NCBI GenBank assembly: GCA_031841125.1
Contig: CM063108.1
Coordinates: 71,954,344 to 72,018,343, forward strand
Length of the DNA: 64,000 nucleotides
Reading direction: 5' to 3'
Source of the DNA: Acanthococcus lagerstroemiae
Lineage: Eukaryota; Arthropoda; Insecta; Hemiptera; Eriococcidae
The notes under the pieces are model-generated. The model was given only the letters and a program-made list of their open reading frames with translations. It did no database searches and was not told the origin of the DNA. This document shows positions 47,901 to 58,389 of this stretch, in pieces; the stretch's first letter is position 1, and every line of letters begins with the position of its first letter. A program made the position numbers and the translations under genes.

Positions 47901-49000
47901 CGAGTCGACACTTGACCATTTTTGTTTTTAAATTCTAAATCACATTTTTACTAGCAGTTGAACAAATGATTTTGGAGAGACACTGGTGCATTTGAAACAA
48001 AACTAATTACTTTAAATTATAATACCTCTCTCAAAAAGTGAAGCATTCTTCGGTCACCGTTTTTGTTTCTTTTCGACCAACTAAAAACTTGGTTTTTGTC
48101 CTCCTACACCCGTTAGAAAACGTCGGACGGCTTGTACGATAAGTTGTAGGAGAGGTTACCTCAAGATCTAATCAGCCAGCGAGAGAGTTAGCTGGGCAGT
48201 TCGAGAAATGGATAGCTCATAAGACAGACAGACAGAGAACAGACGCAGCTAGCTATTCTACCAGTCATTGACTGTTACAGCAAGGAGGGTTCGCCGTAAT
48301 TGAAAAATAAAACTTTCGCACGGGGGTGCCCGCGAGAGAAAGGCTGGTTTTTTTATACACTGTGTCTATCGTCTCTTATGTTTTTTTCTTCGTGACAGCG
48401 ACGGCAATCATTATGCATTATTTACTGTGCAAATACACCCTTTACCGACGATCTAGAAATGCAAAGAATCAGCTTCAGGATCCCGCTTCGGCTGTATTAC
48501 AGAATCTGATATTACTCTGCATTTCTAATTCATCGGTAATAAGTGTATCTGTACAAAATATATACATCATGATTGCCGTTCCTATCAGAAAGAGCTGTCC
48601 TATCGCGTCACGCACGCCCACTAACACATTCGTGACCCATTGATGTCCGAATGGAATGTATGGTTCGACAAAAAAAAGGAGAAATCGCGTCGGGAACCTG
48701 TAAAAATCTCGCTTCCTATTGGATGGATTTTACTGCAAATCAATAATTTTCTACTTTGAGCTAAGGGAAAAATTTACTCCCCCCCCCCGACCGCCATCAT
48801 CAATACCTAATTTTTTATTTAAAAAAAAAAGAAGAAGAAATATCAGCTAATATTTGGTGACTTTTCCATAAATTTCCTGAATTTAATGCAGGTTTGTAGC
48901 CAGCACGTTTATATTATTATTATTATTATTATTATCATCATTATTATTATTATCATCATATTTTTCCCTTCCCCTCCCATCCCCCGTCGCTAAGACCCTG
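44930..49000. other. Unannotated stretch with homopolymers and one odd reading frame
   Basis: An 86-codon plus-strand frame at 45176-45436 (cysteine/histidine-containing, e.g. RILGHCRKLPYVTCHLPC) lies between two copies of a GACTACGATGGAA-type word (45095 and 45538) about 440 bases apart; unrecognised, perhaps part of a mobile element. A poly(T) run at 47550-47572 and an (ATT)n microsatellite at 48911-48961 are present. A frame at 48326-48643 has hydrophobic stretches but no family signature. Confidence 0.35.
48911..48961. repeat. (ATT)n/(ATC)n microsatellite
   Basis: Trinucleotide run with interspersed ATC units. Confidence 0.92.
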
Positions 49001-49019
49001 TTTTTATAACCAGTGTAGA

Positions 49020-49830
49020 CGCCCTGTTTATATCTTTCAATAATAAGACGAATGGAGAACATGAATGTCCTAAATTTGCAAGGACTTTATACTCTTGAAT
49101 AATGAGACAAACTGACTAAATCAGTATCTAGAGTTTGTTATAGTACTTCATCGAGCACATCTTTGTCTTAAGTATGTAAGATGCTTAAAAAAACTGAATG
49201 ATTAACTGGACAGAAAGTAACAAAGTTTCGTGTTCATTTGAAGTTTATATGCTCTGAATGGTGATACTAACTCAGTAAATCTAAGTACCGAGATGTCAGA
49301 CGAAACGATTTTTCATTTTGTCATTTCGTAAGACAAGCATTTTGTTTTTATTATTCTTTTTTTTCCTTTTTTTTTTGTTCTTTGCGTCATGAGTTCGTCA
49401 TTTTGGAAATTCTGTCATTTCTTTTTCGCCTCGATAAATTATTTTGTCATTTTGCCTTCCTTTCTGTCATGTCACTTAACATAGTCCATCATCAATGACA
49501 ATGTCATTTAACACAGACTATTATGAATTATCATGTTGCTTCGCATAGTTTATCAGCTAAAAACTGATGAAATGTCATTACTTAATTTTTTTGTCGTTTC
49601 GTTTTGTCATTGGGTTAATTTTTTTCTTACATCATTGACGAAACGTTCCTGACAGAAAATATTTCAAGAATTTGTTATATAACAAAATTTTGAAAATTCG
49701 ATTGTCATTCAGTTTTGCTATGTCCATAACAACACTGGTTAACAAATTATATCCGATAAGATAAACAGCGGAAAAGTTCCAACTGTGTTAATACCCTCGA
49801 ATTATGAGACTAGTGGCGTAGATATGAGGA
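49020..49830. repeat. Degenerate repeats: TTTATA-TGAATAATGAGAC and TTTTGTCATTT families
   Basis: A TTTATACTCTTGAATAATGA-type phrase recurs near 49027, 49087, 49245 and 49790. Between them (49308-49620) TTTTGTCATTT words recur at least eight times, and a roughly 32-base unit (ATGTCACTTAACATAGTCCA...) is present in three tandem copies at 49469-49560. No coding potential. Confidence 0.6.
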
Positions 49831-49839
49831 TGTGGAAGG

Positions 49840-52800
49840 TAATAGAAACACCCACTCCTCGGAAATTTGAAATTTGTCGACTAAGTGCTGTAAAATAGCC
49901 ATATTTATGTATTATGCTTGATATGTATTGAATTTCTCACACAAATAGATTTTAAACAAGGACTTCCACTCGGCAGCTAAAATATATTCATAATTACCTA
50001 TGTAAATATTACTAGCACGGCTAGGATTTTCCTGAAGTAATAACAACAAAATATGCGCTTTGAATAAGCGGTTCAAGCTTCCGAAAAACAACAAAACATC
50101 CGCTATAAAAATATAACTTCATGGGTATCAAAATGCAGGTTCATATTTTACTTAAAAGTTCAAAATTTTGTCAATATTTCAGTGAAATTTTTTATTCTGA
50201 CAACCGCGTGCAGCACTTTTAATGTATGAGTAATAGCTAGTTAGATAAGTTCTGTAGATGCATTTTCGCTGCCTTATTCGTTGTTACTCCTGGAAAATTT
50301 TTTGAATAAAAATTTGCGATCCAATTCTTATGGAAAATTCGCCATTTTTTCAACTTTAGAACTCTTCAGCACTTTCAAGTCTGAAAATATGCAGTACGTG
50401 TAGATCGAATTTTTCGTTCCTCTCAACGAGTGCTAGATACAATATGCTTCCAGCTTATCGACTGAAACTGGGATCTCCTGTATAATCAGATGGGTTTGAA
50501 TGAATCAGGTTTCCTTACACGGTAGATGTTTTGTACAGGTGATATTTTTGGGAAACTTGGATGAGTTTATAAATTTTGCGTATTACAAACATTCTGAACA
50601 TATATACAATGTAAATCTCAATTCGCTTTACTTTTAATTTTATAACTAAACTAAAAGATGAGCATCCTTATCAAAAGTATGATTTTCATGTGATGACACC
50701 TGATAATGCCGAACTTGTCTTTAAAAAAAATTTGAAAACATAACGGTAAATTGATGTACTGTACAACAGAAGTTCTCTTATTCTCTCCCGCGACGTAAGA
50801 TCCCACGACAGAAAATTCTGTTTTCGACACGAAATTGCGAGACGGATTATCAAACATTTTCCATTCATCAGGCTAATTATTCTGGCCACAAATACGGTTT
50901 CGAGTTTCTGGATATCAAGATTACACCAATACGCAGAACCCTTGTATATAAAGGATTAACTAAACGATATGGCTCAGGCTTATTGTCTCATGTGATACCC
51001 ACTTCACCAGAATTGTATCTATATTATTATATAAAATACATACCATTCGATCTCATCAGGTGTGTTTGAAAGGAACAAATCTCTAGCACCTTCCAACGAA
51101 GAATGCCGAAATTCAATTTTTGACGAGGCTGCGAGATCAGGCATACCGCCAAGGTCAGAAGACAGTGTTATTCGAATTTCCAGACACAGCTGTCATCAAT
51201 TCAAGTTGAAACAAAACTTTTGCACCGTTTGAAACTACATGAGAAACAAAAATCGAAATGCAGATGTTATTGATAATGATTAATAATGAAGGAAGACACC
51301 ATATATCTTTTGTACACAAAAATTGCCATGCTGTGGAAGCCCCGTACAGTTAGCTCAAACATAGGGTACCTAATATATAAAAGTAAAATTGGTACTACAT
51401 ATAAAATGTTTTGTGGAATATCGTTGAGAGAGAGGTCCTTAGAACCTTACTTTAACTGACTGGATATGTTCCACATGGATGCACATGGGATGAAAACTAG
51501 TTCTTGGTAAATCACGTAAAAACTTTAGAAATAATAAAAAATGGTTTATAAAGAAAAATTTTCTACATTAAATTAGGAGTTGAACGCAAAATGGCTGACA
51601 TCTAGCGACAGAACTAGCAACTATAAAGTTATGGTATGAAAAATTTGTCGCATCCATAATGAATGTACGCGTGATGATTTGATACTTCGAAAAATTTTAA
51701 AAATTACAGTTTTTTGAAAATAGTAGATGTTAATGGAAAACAACTTTGTACATCGTGGAATTACAAGTAAAAATGGTCTTCCACATAGAATCGACGTTCA
51801 AATGTTCATAAAACAAGAGTGATTCTGTCTCTCCATGCAAAAGAGTAGGAGAAAATCGATATTTTCACGCTTTAACGTATTTTTGTGTTTGTTAATGTTT
51901 AATCACAAGTTGCATATCTACACAACATCTTAAGAGAGAACTACGAATATTCCTAGAAACTTCAAAACCTCACAATGATACAGATATGTGCTCGGAGATT
52001 TTTTAAATTTCAAGTATTCTCTCATTTTAAATACTATAATTTTCAAACTAGAATCACAATAATGTCAAGCATTTACCATTCATACACGTAACAGCAATGA
52101 CATTCACGTAATTAATGAAATTTTTTGTTCTTAACCTTCCCAGTAGCTACTCCATTTTCGAGTTAGGGTTTAGTAATATCGAAATCAAACTTAGCAGTTT
52201 GGAAAACCGAACACTTCATATCGATTTTATTTTCCAGAGTAATAAAAACTCGAAAAATTCCGTTATTAAAGTCCCGATAGGATCCAATAATTATTGCAGG
52301 CCAAAGGCACGATAATAAATGCGTGATTCTGGAGGGATGGGAAGATCTACAAAAGTAAAAAAGTCGTATCGAGAGTATTTGATCAGTTTCACATGTTCAC
52401 AGAACATATCGTTAAAACGATGAAATAATACTTATGCCTACTCTGTAAGGCTCGTGTTAATAAGTAGTAGCATAAAGGGTTATTTTTTGCTCCCTGTTTC
52501 TCGACTCGAGTAGATTAGTTTGTAGTTTGTACACTATAACATTTCGAGAATTTTGTGTAGACTTTTCTTTGGCACCCGAGCATATGAATAGATTCTTCTA
52601 CAAATAATCCGAAAAAAAAAACATTATGACGCTACGATTTTCTTTAGTTTAACTGATGAGCTGTTTATATTATGTAATAAAAGCTCACTTATAACATGCG
52701 TTCCACGAAATCTGCCCCGCCCCCATGTATTTTTTAATACACACAATTAGGTTGATAAAGACAAGAGACATGTTTAATATTTCGAAGTTGTATAATTGTG

Positions 52801-52900
52801 GCTAAAATAATTCTCCTCTCAAAATGGTGAGAGCCGTTCGAGAGGCGAGGTCGTCGGCAAGTAGCAATTTTCTAAATTCAAACGGTATGATATTGAGCAA
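49840..52900. other. Non-coding stretch with one dispersed-repeat copy
   Basis: About 50101-50140 (CGCTATAAAA ... TTCATGGGTATCAAAATGCAGG) resembles 420-459. No other feature is supported; reading frames are at most 68 codons. Confidence 0.4.
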
Positions 52901-52914
52901 ACTATCAAAATATG

Positions 52915-53235
52915 ATTTTTTGGTTCTTGATTTCAAATACAGTATCAAATTTTCAATCAGACTCCAATTTGAACCCTAAAAATTTAAGGAACAAGAGGCT
53001 TCATCGATTTCGCTTCAGAAATTGGGCGAATATCGTAGCACAGGATTTTTGGACCGCTGATCAGGAATATCATGTTATATTTTTGCTTAAATCCAAATAT
53101 GAATCCAAAAATTTTAGGCAAAATTGATTAGTTTTGAAAATCAAATTAACTATCAAGGAAAAGATTTTTAGGTCACTGATTCCAAATATCGTATCAGATT
53201 TCTAGCGGACCCTAATTTGGACCCCAAAATTTAAA
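52915..53235 (+). repeat. Motif A repeat in three tandem copies (about 120-125 bp period)
   Basis: Each copy has TTTTTGG-C--TGAT (52917, 53046, 53167), then AAATA--GTATCA-ATTT, then CCAATTTGAACCC-AAAA or an equivalent. A degenerate motif B (TTCAGAAATTGGGCGAATAT) follows the first. The arrangement suggests a satellite-like monomer that is elsewhere dispersed singly. Confidence 0.65.
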
Positions 53236-53279
53236 TAAATTACCGGAATTTACGCGAAAATCTTCTTCACTCAGGAAAA

Positions 53280-54150
53280 TAAAGCTAAGAAAGCCGTTTC
53301 AATTGTGAAGTCACAGAAAATTATTGTTCCTCTTCTGAAGAACTAAAGGAACGCGATTTCTTTAAAAATAAAAAAATACTTAATTTCTCGGAAGTAACGA
53401 GGAACTGCACTTCCCAGAACAAAGAGAAGAACCTTCTTCTATCAAAGAGAAAGACAGAACAAATTATACCTCATTATAATACGTAAAATATAATCGTTAC
53501 TTTTTCTCAAGTATCAAAAAAGAAATCTTTTCCCTGAATAACAAAAAGAATTTCCTTTAACGAAAACTGTATTTCCTTAAGTAAGTTGTAAATGAAAATC
53601 ATTCCTTCCCTTTCCTCAGTGAAAAGAAAACGTTTGTTTTTCTTTGAAGACAGAAAACCTGTGTCCTTTCTTTCGGATAAAACTTCTTTTTTTTTAATAA
53701 GAAAATCTTTATTCTTTGCTTTAAGTATGGAAAGAAACTTGAAAAATGGGAAACTTGTTCTTTTTCACCTTGAAGTTTCTCTTCCTAAATGAAAAAAACT
53801 TAAACGTTTTTCACTGACGAAGAAACATTAATTTTTCGAAGATCGAACCAAGAATTGTCCCCTCTCTTTCATAAATAATATTTTTGTCATAAAAAGATGA
53901 TACAATATTGTACTTTTCGTTTTTTAAATTTTTTCTTTATTTTATTTTATTTTATTTTTATTTGTTCAAAGAAGAAGAAAATCATCCCTTCCCGTTTTTA
54001 CTGAAAAGAACCTGGTTCTTTTCTTTAAGGAAGGAGAAACTATCTCTTTTCTTCCGAAAGCGAGTAGAAAATTGTCCTTTCTTATTTCTGCTTTACTTTT
54101 AAGGAGAAAAAATGATTCCAATTTTTTTTTGGGGGGGGGGGGGAGAACGA
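53280..54150. repeat. Cryptic repeat of TTCTTT / AAGAAAA words
   Basis: Alternating pyrimidine (CCTTTCTTTC) and purine (GAAAAGAAAAC) blocks recur roughly every 50-60 bases, e.g. CTGAAAAGAACCTGGTTCTT near 54001, giving many short imperfect hairpins. It ends at a T9/G14 run (54121-54143). Confidence 0.5.
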
Positions 54151-54299
54151 AAAAACGAGAACATGATGGATGATTTTTTTGGAAGAGGAAATTTAAAACC
54201 TTAAATATTCTGAATCATCGACCAAAAAAAAAGTCTATATTTCGACTCTTTTTTGCTTTTAAAACCCCAAGCCAAATAATTTTTTTAAATCAAATTTTT

Positions 54300-54420
54300 G
54301 CGCTCGAATTGGGGTCCGATCAAAAATCAGATGCGAGATACAATATTCAGAATTAGCGATTTCCATAGTTTGCTAGGTATATTTCCAATTGAAATATGAA
54401 GTTAGTGGCCCCTCGGAAAG
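54300..54420 (-). repeat. Motif A dispersed repeat (minus orientation)
   Basis: On the minus strand: ATCGCTAATTCTGAATATTG, TATCTCGCATCTGATTTTTG, ATCGGACCCCAATTCGAGCG. It agrees well with the three plus-strand copies at 52915-53235. Confidence 0.65.
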
Positions 54421-54429
54421 AGGCAAGGC

Positions 54430-55625
54430 GTGCATATACAGCAGGTTTTTATAGGGCTTAGGCACAGAACAAGTCATACTATTCGATCACGAATTTTCAC
54501 GATCGCACTTAGGCCGTACACATCAAACGGCCACACAGAGTATACAAACATGGAGGCATGTAAATAAACGTCGTACATTTTGGTAATTCTAAATACATGT
54601 ATAATACGAAGGGTAGTGTTCTAATTAATCATCATTTTTCGAATAATCCTAGCGTGCGATGCGCACCCATTCTTATTGTTAATTTTGACTCTGGTTTATA
54701 GATTTAGTCTGACCGGAATTCAAGACCTGGTTGTATTTCACGTCACGTCGTTCGAACGCGAAAATGGAAATGGTTTTCAGAACAGTTATCCGCGCAATAC
54801 GATTAGAAATGTCGCGTCACCGACCCTTTGGCCATAATATTATCAAAAAATTTGTAAAAATAAAATTCGCGGCGGCTAGCGAGAATGTTTCATCGCAGGT
54901 CCATGCGCTGGGTCAACACACAAACACACATGCACAAAAAAAGAGAGATAATAAGTAAGAGTACGAACGGAGACAAAAATCCAATGGATAGTATCAGCCA
55001 GGGAGCAATTTGAACGGCGGCCAAAATCAGAATACTTTTCAGACACACGATACACGGTGGGTATACGACGAATACTTGTTGCATCTTTTTTATTCGCGCG
55101 ATGAAATATCAAAGGAATATGCGATAAATAAAAATAATAATCAAAAGGGCTACGCAGTTAATGAGTAGCATCAGCAGCATCTTATTCGCGAAATATTTTT
55201 ACCTTGCAGCCCGGCAGCAAAGCCAGAAATTATCAAGCCTTTGAGAAAATGAACAGAATTGTTGTTCGCGGGCAATGCGAATTAAACCTGAGAATTACTA
55301 CGCAAAAATTCAATTTGAGTAGGTTGGGTGGAAGAGTAAGCACAATTTCCCCTTGGACAAACGACTGGATCAATTATAACCTTTACTGGACACTCGTCAT
55401 TTCGACCAATTATCAGGAAAGGCGCAAGTTACAAGACACAAAGGCTCGAGTATGTTTGATTTTTTTAATGCCGATTAGCTACCCATACTACATTAGAGCT
55501 GCTTTTCTAAAACGTAATAGTTTATTCTTCTAAATTGTTCAGGAAGTACACAAAACAGGTTAAGGATTTCAGTTTTGATTTTCCCCCTTCAATTTTGAAT
55601 AAAATCTAGCCTCAGCCTTATGGAT
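54430..55625. other. Unannotated non-coding stretch
   Basis: A 109-codon plus-strand frame (55204-55533) and overlapping frames near 54731-55112 show no recognisable features. Nothing else is supported. Confidence 0.4.
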
Positions 55626-55629
55626 ACGA

Positions 55630-55765
55630 TCTGGAAATTTCATTTTTAAAACTAAAATATTCGCGAAAATACACGTTGAAGAAAATTTCGAAAACTGGAC
55701 TCTCTGCCTTTTGGAATTGGAGCACATAGCCAATGGACTTATTGCCCTTGGAATTGAACATCTTC
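55630..55765 (+). repeat. Motif B dispersed repeat with its upstream arm
   Basis: CTGGAAATTTCATTTTTAAAA, AAAATATTCGCGAAAATA, then TCTGCCTTTTGGAATTGG, AGCACATAGCCAATGGAC. Further weaker ACTGCGTCTTAA / TATTGTGTTTTAA copies follow near 55852 and 55965, so this locus may hold several degraded units. Confidence 0.7.
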
Positions 55766-56516
55766 ATTAGAAAATATTACGAACACATGGAGGAAATTTT
55801 TTTGGCAATTCGTTGAAGTTCCACCGCTCGATTTCGAGAAAAATTCACTTACTGCGTCTTAATTTTCTCTTTAGAAAATATTGTGATAATTTTCGATGAG
55901 GCTCCGCCGTCACTCTATATTGAAAATAAAAAAACGGGAAAATAAAAAAATGGACTTATTGTGTTTTAAAAAAACATCTTTCATGCACTGACTAGTTTTC
56001 ACAGGTAAGCCTTAAATTTCCCAGAACTTCGATTTTATGGCCAACTCTCTACGGCGAAGCCGATCCATAATGAACCACATATGAGAGCTAAAAACTGAAA
56101 TACGTGTATAGAAATGTACGCCGGCATAGGTATTTTTTTATGTTAGCGCACGCGATTTAAACATCAAAAATAAATTCAACGCTTCAATAAACACCGTTTC
56201 AGTTGTACTTGAAGCTATCTAGTTTATGTAACCTTAGAATAAATTGGGTTCCAGCTCCCTGTAGAGCGTAATAGGTAAGGGTTACGGCTCAAATGATTCC
56301 AGAAATGAGTTCAGTGACTTCGAAAACCCCTATGTTGATGTATTTGAAAGAACCATCCGTAAACTGTAAATTTAAGGCCCCCCTCATGGAACTGTTGGTG
56401 GGCGGGTGATGGGGAGAGTCGACGACAACAAAATAACTTCAACATTGAATTCAGTGTATACATAATCTCAGTAGGCAGATTCATTTTACATTTTATATGG
56501 TTGCAGTGGACTGTAA

Positions 56517-56977
56517 CACTACTGAACAAAATGAAATTTTTTGTTTGCACAACGCATTTAAGGAGGTGATTCTTGAGTACTTTTCAACGCTGAATACAGT
56601 GCCGTCGGTCGTTTTTCTCTATCACGTCTAGTTTTTCTGATCAAAAACTATAAAAAATTCAACTAAATGTGTTCAAAAAGAGGTTTAGGAACTGAATGTG
56701 GTCATACTGATTCGTGTTGTTGTGTGTTGCGGTCGTGTGTAGTGGTGTGTATTCCGTCTGTTTGTTTTCTGTTATTGTGGTCTGATAACACTGATAATAT
56801 CAGTCAGTGGTACCGCTTATTCCAATGCAAAAACAAAATGGAAACGGATTTCAGTCACTCAGAACTCCGAATTGTGACGTGATAGAGAAAAATGGGTCGC
56901 AGTATCGTGTTCAGCATTAAAAAGTACCTCAGAATCACCTGTCGAAATGCATTGTGCAAAATAGTTGTTCAGTAGTG
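56517..56977. mobile_element. Foldback-type non-autonomous element, about 100-bp inverted repeats (461 bp)
   Basis: The left arm (56517-56628) and the reverse complement of the right arm (56876-56977) match over about 100 bases with scattered differences: CACTACTGAACAA, TTTGCACAA-GCATTT, AGGTGATTCT, AGTAC-TTT, CGCTGAA-AC, TTTTTCTCTATCACGTC. Both ends are flanked by TAA (56514-56516 and 56978-56980), a 3-bp duplication. CACTA termini plus 3-bp duplications recall the CACTA/CMC superfamily; that assignment is inference. The 247-base interior includes a 71-codon frame with no family signature. The arms could fold into a long hairpin RNA if transcribed. Confidence 0.85.
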
Positions 56978-56984
56978 TAATGAA

Positions 56985-58080
56985 CAAAGTTCACTTTTTA
57001 CGAAAAATAAAACAGAGAGAATTGACCTCTAATTTTTTTCCCCCAGAAAATTTTTTGTATTTTTATACCAATAAAATCAAAAATTCTAACTCAAGTCAGT
57101 TTTTTTATTTTTTTATTTTGCCATATTTGATTTTTAAGCTTTCTTTTTTTTTTTCCAAACAAAAACACAGATTTTCTCATGGGAAATCCTATATTAATCT
57201 TCACCACCCCTTGCGCGACACTTCAATATTTTATTATGTATATATTTCAAAAAATTTTGGCTGGTAGGTTTTTACACCAATTAGGGCAAATTAAGACAGC
57301 AGGAGAAAATATATCAAAAGGAAAATTGTGAAAGATTTTAAGACACACACTTGCTCCGAGAGAAAAATAGAATAAAATGACTCCTGTAAGTAAATTTCGA
57401 GTTCAAACAAAATTACCATAAAATTCAATACCTCATCATTATTATAACTTTTTCAAATAATAGGTGCTATGATTATTACAAACATTACTATAACCATATT
57501 AATACAATAACAAATATTATAGTAATGTAAGTACGCGTAATATTATGGGTAAGTATAATTACAAAATTTATAGTAATTATGTTAAAACTGGAAACATATC
57601 CAAATTTTCCTTTACTCAGAGTAATCATATTTTTGTATGTATAATAACAACAATAATAATGATTTTGTTACGATTCGAAATGTAGCCAAATTTTCCTTTA
57701 CTGATATTATCATTACTATATTTTTCCTCAGAGTACAAAACAGTTCTGCGAATTGCCCGTTTTGTTCCCGGATTTATTCGTAGTTAAATAACAATTACTA
57801 TATTCAAATTTCAACAAACAATCAAATTAATTTTAAATTAAAGATATGTGATGAGTACTCTCGTTTTAGGATCTGATGTACCATCATATTCTATAATATA
57901 TTCTGTCACAATTAGACGATAGTAGTTTTCCATTTCATTGGGAATTAACAAAGTAAGAATATACTTTGAAATAGAAAAATAGTTATTAAGACTGACACAG
58001 GTTCGTTCAGAGTATAAAATTCTCAGAGAATTCATCTGACTCGTTTGAGACTTTCCCTCAAGCTCTTCCAAGGCTCACTA
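56985..58080. other. AT-rich non-coding stretch
   Basis: Very AT-rich at 57430-57720 with ATTATAGTAAT-like words; CCAAATTTTCCTTTACT occurs twice (near 57600 and 57690). No gene supported. Confidence 0.45.
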
Positions 58081-58089
58081 ATATGCTTT

Positions 58090-58380
58090 AAGTCATTAAG
58101 ATTCAATCACACTATTACAACTTCTTTGACAGTCATGATGACTTTTTAAATTTTCTGAAGATTCGATAGGACTCTGCAAAGACTCGTTTACAACTGATTC
58201 AGTCTGGGTTAATACTTCTCACATTATTCGAGAGTACTGGACTTCGCGACAGATTTCGAAAATCTACGGAGCCTGACTCTTAAAATGACCTTTGCAGACT
58301 CCAGAAGTTTAATTAGCTAGTTAGGACTTGAAAAGTTTCATTAAAGATGTAAGCAAACCCAATTAATCAATCGCGGATAA
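58090..58380. repeat. GACTCT/AGACTC cryptic repeat (minus orientation of the GAGTCTT family)
   Basis: AAGATTC, GGACTCTGCAAAGACTCG, CCTGACTCTTAAAATGACC and CAGACTCCAG recur; on the minus strand these are the same GAGTC/AAGTC words as 5940-6560. Confidence 0.4.
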
Positions 58381-58389
58381 CCACTCAAA

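Noticed and set aside
52915..53235. CRISPR-like array
   Set aside because: Repeats are degenerate, about 120-125 bases apart, with no constant direct repeat or uniform unique spacers, and the sequence is eukaryotic.
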